Origin: JBCBSP01 sp964550935
GTDB lineage: Bacteria; Pseudomonadota; Alphaproteobacteria; Caulobacterales; Maricaulaceae
NCBI GenBank assembly: GCA_964550935.1
Contig: CAZKBB010000005.1
Coordinates: forward strand, 1-64,000
Length of the DNA: 64,000 bases
Direction: 5' to 3'
In this document: in pieces, positions 58,575 through 64,000 of the stretch
Numbering within the stretch: the stretch's first letter is position 1
Layout of the letters: the number at the start of each line of letters is the position of its first letter
Notes under the pieces: generated by a model
Seen by the model: the letters and a program-made list of their open reading frames with translations, nothing else
The model's database searches: none
Told to the model about the DNA's origin: nothing
Program-made: the position numbers and the translations under genes

Positions 58575-60410
58575 ATGAGCGAACATATCCAGCAATTCGA
58601 GCCCTGGGGCGGCCCCGCCTTCGGGCGCGAGAACCTGCCGAAGCTGCGCGAGGCGCTCGCCGCGGCCGGCCTCGACGGCGTGCTCATCCCCCATGAGGAC
58701 GAGTACGACAACGAATACCTGCCCGCCTACACGCAGCGCTTGGCCTGGGCGACCGGCTTCACCGGCTCGGCCGGCGCGGCGATCGTGATGCGCGACCGCG
58801 CCGCGGTGTTCGTCGACGGGCGCTACACCATACAAGTGCGCGCCCAGGTCGACCCCGAGCTGTTCGCCTTCGAGGACATCGCCGAAACCGGCCTTGGCGG
58901 CTGGATCCGGCGCGAAGGCCGCAAGGGCGAGCGCATCGGCTATGACCCGCGCCTGCACGCGCCCGATCGTCTGGCCGCCATCGAGCAAGCTGCGGCGAAA
59001 GCCGGCGTCGAACTCGTCGCGGTGGAGCCCCACCCGATCGATGAGGCCTGGACCGACCGGCCGGCCCCGCCGAGCGCCCCGGTCACGCCGCACCCGATCG
59101 CGTTCGCCGGCGAAAGCCACGCCGACAAGCGCGCGCGCGTCGGCGCGGCGATCGAGGACTCCGGCGCTCACGCCGCGGCGATCACCGCGCCGGCCTCCAT
59201 CGCCTGGCTGTTCAACATCCGCGGCGGCGACGTGCAGTGCTCGCCCTTGCCGCTGTCCAGCGCGATCCTCAACGCGGACGGCGCCGCCACCTTGTTCATC
59301 GAGGAGTCCAAGCTCGACCCGGAGACCCGCGAGCATCTTGGAAACGCGGTCGAGATCCGCCCCGAGGCCGAGTTCGGCCCGGCGCTGGAGGCGCTCTCGG
59401 ACAAAACCGTCATCGCCGATCCCGCCAGCGCCTCGGTCTGGGTGTTCCAGCGCCTGGAGGCCGCCGGCGCACGCGTGAAGCGTCAGGCCGACCCGGTCGC
59501 CCTGCCCAAGGCGTGTAAGAACGCCGCCGAGGTGGAGGGCGCGCGCCAGGCCCATATCCGCGACGGCGCGGCGATCGTGCGCTTCCTGCACTGGTTGGAC
59601 ACCGAAGCCCAGTCCGGCGAAGTCGACGAGATCCAGGCCGCGGTGCGGCTGGAGGATCTGCGCCGGACAAACCACGAGTTCCGCGATCTCTCCTTCGAGA
59701 CGATCTCCGGCGCAGGCCCCAACGGCGCCCTGCCCCACTACCGGGTCAACACCGATACGGTGCGCAAGCTGGAGCGCGGCTCGCTCTATCTGGTGGACTC
59801 AGGCGGGCAGTATCCCGACGGCACGACCGACATCACACGCACCGTCCCGATCGGCGAGCCGACGGCCGAGATGCGCCGGCACTTCACCCTGGTCCTGAAG
59901 GGCCATATCGCGCTCTCGCGCATCCGCTTTCCCAAGAGCGTCTCCGGCGCCCAGCTCGACGCGCTGGCGCGCCAGCCGCTGTGGATGGCCGGGCTCGACT
60001 ACGACCACGGCACCGGCCACGGCGTGGGCAGCTATCTCGGCGTGCACGAAGGCCCCCAGCGCATCGGCAAGATGGCCGGTGGGGTGGCGCTGGAGCCGGG
60101 CATGATCGTCTCCAACGAGCCGGGCTACTACAAGGACGGCGCCTACGGCATCCGCATCGAGAACCTGCAGGTGGTCACCGCGCCTGAACCCATCGACGGG
60201 GGCGAGCGCGAGATGCTGGGCTTTGAGACCCTGACCCTGGCGCCAATCCATCGCGGCCTGATCGACACCGGGCGCTTGGACGCCGGCGAGCTGGCCTGGC
60301 TCGACGCCTATCACGCCGATGTGCGCAGCCGCATCCTGCCGCTGGTGGACGGCGAAACGGCCAATTGGCTGATCAAGGCCTGCGAACCGCTTTACGGCGC
60401 GACGCCTTAG
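58575..60410 (+). CDS. pepP: Xaa-Pro aminopeptidase (aminopeptidase P, M24B)
   Basis: 611 aa, three-domain long form. N-terminal creatinase domains (1-310), then the pita-bread metalloprotease with YLVDSGGQY, DGTTDITRT, GHGVGSYLGVHEGP, NEPGYY and IRIENL supplying two Asp, one His and two Glu for the dinuclear metal site. It releases N-terminal residues before proline in the cytoplasm. A second proline-directed peptidase (pip) lies at 26837. Confidence 0.93.
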   Translation: MSEHIQQFEPWGGPAFGRENLPKLREALAAAGLDGVLIPHEDEYDNEYLPAYTQRLAWATGFTGSAGAAIVMRDRAAVFVDGRYTIQVRAQVDPELFAFEDIAETGLGGWIRREGRKGERIGYDPRLHAPDRLAAIEQAAAKAGVELVAVEPHPIDEAWTDRPAPPSAPVTPHPIAFAGESHADKRARVGAAIEDSGAHAAAITAPASIAWLFNIRGGDVQCSPLPLSSAILNADGAATLFIEESKLDPETREHLGNAVEIRPEAEFGPALEALSDKTVIADPASASVWVFQRLEAAGARVKRQADPVALPKACKNAAEVEGARQAHIRDGAAIVRFLHWLDTEAQSGEVDEIQAAVRLEDLRRTNHEFRDLSFETISGAGPNGALPHYRVNTDTVRKLERGSLYLVDSGGQYPDGTTDITRTVPIGEPTAEMRRHFTLVLKGHIALSRIRFPKSVSGAQLDALARQPLWMAGLDYDHGTGHGVGSYLGVHEGPQRIGKMAGGVALEPGMIVSNEPGYYKDGAYGIRIENLQVVTAPEPIDGGEREMLGFETLTLAPIHRGLIDTGRLDAGELAWLDAYHADVRSRILPLVDGETANWLIKACEPLYGATP

Positions 60411-60517
60411 GCGCCCTTACGCCCAGAGGTCCCGGATCGCGGCTTCGCCGCGTCCGGGAGTTCAGGCTTTTCAGAATGAATTCCCGGGCGAAGCGAAGCG
60501 AAGACCTGGGACCTCAA
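60411..60517. repeat. Interspersed palindromic repeat, copy A
   Basis: It begins immediately after the pepP stop (GCGCCCTT) and is bounded by GAGGTCCCGG (60426-60435) and GGGACCTC (60508-60515). A central inverted pair is GGAGTTCA / TGAATTCCCGG. The same unit recurs at 63179-63285, again directly after a stop codon. It may fold as a large two-armed hairpin and end transcripts. Confidence 0.75.
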
Positions 60518-60522
60518 TGCGA

Positions 60523-61461
60523 TTAAGCGCCCAACACCTGGCGCGCTTTCGCGCTGTCTTTGGCGATCTGGGCTTTGAGCGCATCCAGGCCGTCGAACTT
60601 CGTCTCCGGGCGGATAAAGGCCTCCAGCGCCACCTCGACCGTTTCGCCGTAGAGATCGGCGGCGAAGTCGAACAGGTGCGCTTCAAGGCGCGCGTCGAGG
60701 CCGGCCACGGTCGGGCGCCGTCCAATATTCGCCACCCCTGGAACCGTGCGCCCGTCGGCCAGGCGCGCGCGCACCGCGTAGACGCCGAATTTCGGGCGCA
60801 CATAGTCGCCGAGCGCGACGTTCGCGGTGGGAAAGCCGATCGTGCGCCCGCGCTGGTCGCCCTTGGCGACGACGCCCTCGATCGCGAAGGGCCGGCCGAG
60901 GAGATCGCGCGCCCGCTCCGGCGCGCCGGCCTGGATCGCTTCGCGGATCTGAGTGGAGGAGATCTTGCCGCCCTCGCCGGCGACCTCCTCGGCCGCGCGC
61001 GCCTCGAACCCGAACGCGCCGCCGAGGCGGGCGAGATCGTCCGCGCCGCCCGCGCGATCCTTGCCGAAGCGGAAATCGCCCCCCGTCACCACGCCGTCGA
61101 GCTTCAAACCCTGCGCCAGCACGTCGCGCGTGAAGGCCTCAGGGCTCATCGCGGCGGTCTCGGGGCCGAACGGGATCAGGTGAACGCGCGCCGCGCCGGC
61201 TTGGGCTAGCGCACGCGCGCGCTGCGCATCGCTGTGCAGTCGGAAGGGCGGAGAGTCAGGGGCGAAATAGCGTCTGGGGTGAGGTTTGAAACAAGCCGCC
61301 ACCAGGGGGGCGCCGATCTTCGCGGCGAGCGCAGCGGCGGTGTTCAGAACGGCCAGATGGCCGCGATGCACGCCGTCGAAATTGCCCAGCGCCGCGACCC
61401 CGCCCGTGGCGGTCTCGGCCAGCGCGGCGTACCCTTCTATGACCTCGACGGTGCGTGCCAT
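60523..61461 (-). CDS. ribF: Bifunctional riboflavin kinase/FAD synthetase
   Basis: 312 aa. N-terminal nucleotidyltransferase domain (ALGNFDGVHRGHLAVL, FKPHPRRYFAP, GGDFRFGKDRAGG, SSTQIREAI) and C-terminal riboflavin kinase domain (GVVAKGDQRGRTIGFPTAN, PGVANIGRRPTV, EAHLFDFAADLYGE). Makes FMN then FAD. 14 bases after the maoC gene on the same strand. Confidence 0.96.
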   Translation of the reverse strand: MARTVEVIEGYAALAETATGGVAALGNFDGVHRGHLAVLNTAAALAAKIGAPLVAACFKPHPRRYFAPDSPPFRLHSDAQRARALAQAGAARVHLIPFGPETAAMSPEAFTRDVLAQGLKLDGVVTGGDFRFGKDRAGGADDLARLGGAFGFEARAAEEVAGEGGKISSTQIREAIQAGAPERARDLLGRPFAIEGVVAKGDQRGRTIGFPTANVALGDYVRPKFGVYAVRARLADGRTVPGVANIGRRPTVAGLDARLEAHLFDFAADLYGETVEVALEAFIRPETKFDGLDALKAQIAKDSAKARQVLGA

Positions 61462-61475
61462 TCAGCGCGGCCGGA

Positions 61476-61919
61476 TCACGCGGCGCGCGAGCGGCGCTTG
61501 CGAACCATGACCTCGGCGTCGGCCTCCATCACCGTCTCGCCCTCCACCGAGCAGGTGCACACGAGCTTGACGCGGCGCGCCTTGACGTCGACCTCGGCCA
61601 CCTCGGCGCGCGCGATCACCGTGTCGCCGATGCGCACCGGGCGCTCAAAGCGCATGGTCATCGCCTGGAACACCGCGCCGGGGCCCGGCAGGTGGTTCCC
61701 GAGCACGCAGGAGATGAAGGAGGCCACCAGGGCGCCGTGCGCGATGCGCCCGCGAAACGCGGTCTTGGCGGCGTACGCCTCGTCCATGTGCAGCGGATTG
61801 AAGTCGCCGGAGACCTCGGCGAATTTGCGCACCGCGGCGTCGTCGACGAGGCGCGTGATCTGCGCGCTCTGGCCCACACTCAACTCGTCCAGACCGAAGC
61901 CCTGGGTCTCCGCGCTCAT
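61476..61919 (-). CDS. MaoC-family enoyl-CoA hydratase
   Basis: 147 aa. Hydratase motif VSGDFNPLHMDEAYAAK (catalytic Asp, His), GRIAHGALVASFISC and a C-terminal hot-dog strand set. (R)-specific hydration of enoyl-CoA is likely. The order HAD hydrolase-maoC-ribF is common in alphaproteobacteria; here cheY and cheZ-like genes lie between HAD and maoC. Confidence 0.9.
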   Translation of the reverse strand: MSAETQGFGLDELSVGQSAQITRLVDDAAVRKFAEVSGDFNPLHMDEAYAAKTAFRGRIAHGALVASFISCVLGNHLPGPGAVFQAMTMRFERPVRIGDTVIARAEVAEVDVKARRVKLVCTCSVEGETVMEADAEVMVRKRRSRAA

Positions 61920-61967
61920 CGTCCCGCAGCCTTCCGCATCACAGTATGCCCTGTGTTTAACCGAATT

Positions 61968-61992
61968 TTGACCGCGCGTGTCTAGCTTTGCT
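61968..61992 (+). promoter_or_regulatory. Candidate sigma-70-type promoter for cheY
   Basis: TTGACCG (61968-61974), 10-base spacer, GCTTTGCT (61985-61992) resemble the Caulobacter housekeeping consensus TTGACGS-N10-14-GCTANAWC, although the -10 half is weak. It lies about 65 bases before the cheY start, in an AT-richer pocket. Confidence 0.35.
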
Positions 61993-62055
61993 CAGGATGG
62001 AGGGACGCGGCGCCGGCCGGGCCCTCATCGATTAGAAGAATGGATGGAGGCGGGG

Positions 62056-62442
62056 ATGGCTGTCGACACGTCGATGCCGGTTCTGATCGTAGACGACTAC
62101 AAGACGATGCTGCGGATCATCCGCAATCTGTTGAAGCAGATCGGCTTCGAGAACGTAGACGAGGCGTCGGACGGAGCCGAGGCCTTTGAGAAGATGAAGA
62201 AGCAAAAATACGGCTTGGTCATCTCCGACTGGAACATGGAGCCGATGACCGGCTACGAGCTTCTCAAGAAGGTGCGCGCCGACGAGCAGATCAAGGCCAC
62301 GCCCTTCATCATGGTCACCGCGGAATCCAAGACCGAAAACGTCGTCGCGGCGAAGAAGGCGGGCGTGAACAACTACATCGTCAAGCCGTTCAACGCCGGC
62401 ACGCTGAAGGCCAAGATGACCGCCGTCCTCGGCGACTTCTAA
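62056..62442 (+). CDS. cheY: CheY-type response regulator
   Basis: 128 aa single receiver domain from ATG 62056 (GGAGGCGGGG upstream). Acidic pair Asp13/Asp14 (VLIVDDYKTM), phosphoacceptor Asp58 (ISDWNMEPMTG), Thr88 (MVTAES) and Lys110 (NYIVKPFNAGTL). This is the flagellar-motor-binding CheY type. It precedes a CheZ-like phosphatase by 58 bases, so the pair sets and clears the CheY-P signal. Confidence 0.93.
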   Translation: MAVDTSMPVLIVDDYKTMLRIIRNLLKQIGFENVDEASDGAEAFEKMKKQKYGLVISDWNMEPMTGYELLKKVRADEQIKATPFIMVTAESKTENVVAAKKAGVNNYIVKPFNAGTLKAKMTAVLGDF

Positions 62443-62500
62443 ACACGCTCGACGCCGCCGGCGCGCGCGGACGCGCCGCGATTCCAAGGGAGGGCCGGTC

Positions 62501-63178
62501 ATGGCCGCCGCTCAAGACATCGCAAAACGCTTCCGCGAGTCGCTCGCGGAGCTTAAGGCCTGCGACCTTCAAAAAGCCCAGGTGATGGACGTGCTGAACA
62601 TGTCTCAGCAGCTGGCCGAGACGATGCAGATCTTCTTCTCCTCGCTCGACAAGTCGATCTACGGCGAGTTCAGCTACATCGCCAACTACATCGCGCGCAC
62701 GCGCGACGAGATCTCCAAGCTGCGACCCAACGACATCAAGGAGCAGCGCATCCCGTCCGCGGGCAAGGAGCTTGAGGCGGTCGTCACCGACACCGAGAAG
62801 GCCACCGAATCCATCATGGCCGAGGCCGAGGCGATCATGGCCGCCGACGCCTCAAACCTTGAGGGCTACAAGGCCGCGGTCGATGAGGCGATGATGCGGA
62901 TCATCGAATCCTGCTCCTTCCAGGACCTCGCCGGTCAGCGGCTGCAGAAGGTGGTCGCCTCGCTCTCCCACGTGGAGAAGCGCGTCACCCGATTCGCCCA
63001 GGCCATGGGCGTGCACGACGCCGAGGCCGATGAAGACGAGGTCTGCGAGGAAGAGCGCCGCAAGGCCCTGCACCTGAACGGCCCCGCCCTCGGCGGACCG
63101 GAGCGCAAGCAGGACGAAGTCGACGAAATCCTCGAAAGCGATCTCGACCAGAACGCCATCGACGCCCTGTTCGACTAG
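62501..63178 (+). CDS. cheZ: CheZ-like chemotaxis phosphatase
   Basis: 225 aa, helical. The CheZ active-site segment CSFQDLAGQRLQKVV supplies Asp142 and Gln146 (E. coli Asp143, Gln147). A long hairpin (1-165) would form a four-helix dimer. After an acidic linker the C-terminus ends DQNAIDALFD, a short CheY-binding-like peptide. It would dephosphorylate the CheY encoded just upstream. Shorter N-terminal homology to E. coli CheZ makes the name family-level. Confidence 0.85.
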   Translation: MAAAQDIAKRFRESLAELKACDLQKAQVMDVLNMSQQLAETMQIFFSSLDKSIYGEFSYIANYIARTRDEISKLRPNDIKEQRIPSAGKELEAVVTDTEKATESIMAEAEAIMAADASNLEGYKAAVDEAMMRIIESCSFQDLAGQRLQKVVASLSHVEKRVTRFAQAMGVHDAEADEDEVCEEERRKALHLNGPALGGPERKQDEVDEILESDLDQNAIDALFD

Positions 63179-63285
63179 GCGCCCTTTCGAGCCTGAGGTC
63201 CCGGCTCTCGCCTGCGGCTCGGCCGGGAATTCAGTTTGAAGAGCATGAATTCCCGGGCGCGCAGCGAACCGGGACCTCTTAACGC
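63179..63285. repeat. Interspersed palindromic repeat, copy B
   Basis: Second copy of the unit at 60411: starts GCGCCCTT right after the stop codon, GAGGTCCCGG (63195-63204), GGGAATTCA, TGAATTCCCGGGCG and GGGACCTC (63271-63278). Arms are conserved while the loops differ, which suggests selection on pairing rather than on sequence. Confidence 0.75.
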
Positions 63286-63299
63286 TTCGGCGAATCCGG

Positions 63300-64000
63300 T
63301 CACCACTTAAGCACGCTCGCGGCATAGCGCGCATGCACGCTCCGGTCGGCGAGTTTGGTCTCCACCGCGCCCGCGTCGAGCCCGTTTTCGAAGTCCGCGC
63401 CCAGAATCCCGCCAGTGATGAAGAGCGCGTCGATGCCTTGCGCGTTCGCCCCGCCCACATCGGTCTCCGGCCCGTCGCCGACGGCGAGCAGGCGCTCGCG
63501 CACCCAGGCGACGCCGAGCGCTTCGAGCCTGGCTTTGGCGCTGTCATAGATGGCGTCGTGCGGCTTGCCGGCGTAGATCACGCTGCCGCCCAGCTCTTCA
63601 TAGGCTTCAGCGAGCGCGCCGGCGCAGTAGAGCAGTCGGTCGCCGAACTGGACCACGCGGTCCGGGTTCGCGCACACCATCTCAAGCCCGCGCTCCACGG
63701 CCGTCGACAGCAGCGTCTCGTAATCCTCCGGCGTCTCGGTCTCCCAGTCGAAAAGACCGGTGTTGGAGATGAAGCGAGACTCCTCCAGCGGCGCGAAGTC
63801 CAGCCCCGCGCCCTCATAAATGCTGTCGTCCCAGTCCGGGCCGAGCTTGAAAGCCGGGCCAGGCGCGCGGGCCTTGAGCACCTCGTGCGTGGCCCCGCCC
63901 GAGGTGACCGCGTCGTCCCAGGCGTCGTCCGGCGCGCCCATCTCTGCGAGCTGATCCAGCAGCCCCGAGGGACGGCGCGGGGAGTTGGAGACCAGCACGA
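63300..64000 (-). CDS. HAD-superfamily class IIA hydrolase (TIGR01459-like), 5' end outside window
   Basis: At least 233 codons, running off the right edge. LVSNSPRRPSGLLDQLAEMG, then TSGGATHEVLKARAPG, cap domain FISNTGLFDWETETPEDYETLL, CANPDRVVQFGDRLLYCAGALAEAYEELGG, and the HAD motif LLAVGDGPETDVGGANAQGIDALFITGG with metal-binding Asp residues. NagD/AraL-like sugar-phosphate phosphatase family; the nucleophile Asp lies beyond the window. Sits upstream of maoC-ribF as in other alphaproteobacteria. Confidence 0.9.
   Translation of the reverse strand, partial: VLVSNSPRRPSGLLDQLAEMGAPDDAWDDAVTSGGATHEVLKARAPGPAFKLGPDWDDSIYEGAGLDFAPLEESRFISNTGLFDWETETPEDYETLLSTAVERGLEMVCANPDRVVQFGDRLLYCAGALAEAYEELGGSVIYAGKPHDAIYDSAKARLEALGVAWVRERLLAVGDGPETDVGGANAQGIDALFITGGILGADFENGLDAGAVETKLADRSVHARYAASVLKW

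Overview
The window is a continuous piece of a GC-rich alphaproteobacterial chromosome. Gene content and order fit the Maricaulales/Hyphomonadaceae-Caulobacter side of the class. Evidence: a two-piece (circularly permuted) alphaproteobacterial tmRNA; an alphaproteobacterial-type SspB adaptor; the thyA-folA-hflK-hflC-DUF2065-degP-miaA gene string; a TipN-like coiled-coil polarity protein; and the ribF-maoC...HAD(TIGR01459-like) neighbourhood. No plasmid or phage replication genes and no transposases were found. Most of the window is ordinary core genome with tightly packed, often overlapping genes.

Layout. 1-3.2 kb: MoxR ATPase (partial) and its VWA partner, a Nudix hydrolase, a small chorismate mutase and an Hpt protein. 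3.3 kb: tRNA-Lys(CUU). 3.7-9.7 kb: accessory stretch with gamma-glutamyltransferase, a frameshifted SUMF1-like gene, a truncated small membrane-protein gene next to a low-GC insert, a MaoC hydratase and a secreted calcineurin-like phosphoesterase. 9.8-13.1 kb: alternative oxidase, a MarR regulator, 4-hydroxyphenylpyruvate dioxygenase and, divergently, maleylacetoacetate isomerase. 13.1-26.7 kb: DUF418 protein, TipN-like protein, a four-gene Mla-type lipid transporter, an MFS transporter, and a translationally coupled GT4/methyltransferase/cyclase-fold operon facing a second methyltransferase. 26.8-29.2 kb: proline iminopeptidase and a sodium-coupled NSS symporter. 29.3-43.1 kb: a long minus-strand run reading thyA-folA-hflK-hflC-DUF2065-degP-miaA-ilvC-VTT-mreB-mreC-mreD-mrdA-rodA. 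43.2-48.7 kb: VOC protein, DUF2459 protein, tmRNA, an NDQ rhodopsin, a cytochrome P450, SspB, a thioesterase and a RusA-like nuclease. 48.9-58.2 kb: fumarase C, RHH protein, ClC channel, MazEF, UvrD/PcrA, PrmA and arsR-arsI. 58.5-64 kb: aminopeptidase P, RibF, MaoC, CheY, a CheZ-like phosphatase and the end of a HAD hydrolase, with two copies of a roughly 100-bp palindromic repeat.

The most striking item is the rhodopsin at 44939-45805. Its helix-C triad reads Asn101-Asp105-Gln112 (NDQ), the signature of light-driven sodium pumps (KR2 type), rather than the DTE/DTD of proton pumps. It sits directly after the tmRNA gene and converges on a P450 across a perfect 12-bp terminator. A sodium pump would directly energise the sodium-coupled NSS symporter encoded 16 kb away. 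Retinal-synthesis genes are not in the window. The tmRNA and SspB (the adaptor that delivers tmRNA-tagged proteins to ClpXP) flank the rhodopsin-P450 pair. This suggests, but does not prove, that the pair was inserted between functionally linked core genes.

Second-tier items are: the uncharacterised GT4-methyltransferase-cyclase-fold-methyltransferase locus; the alternative oxidase next to tyrosine-catabolism genes; the divergent IlvC-like reductoisomerase; the low-GC insertion at 6.64-7.2 kb; and several families of intergenic palindromes.
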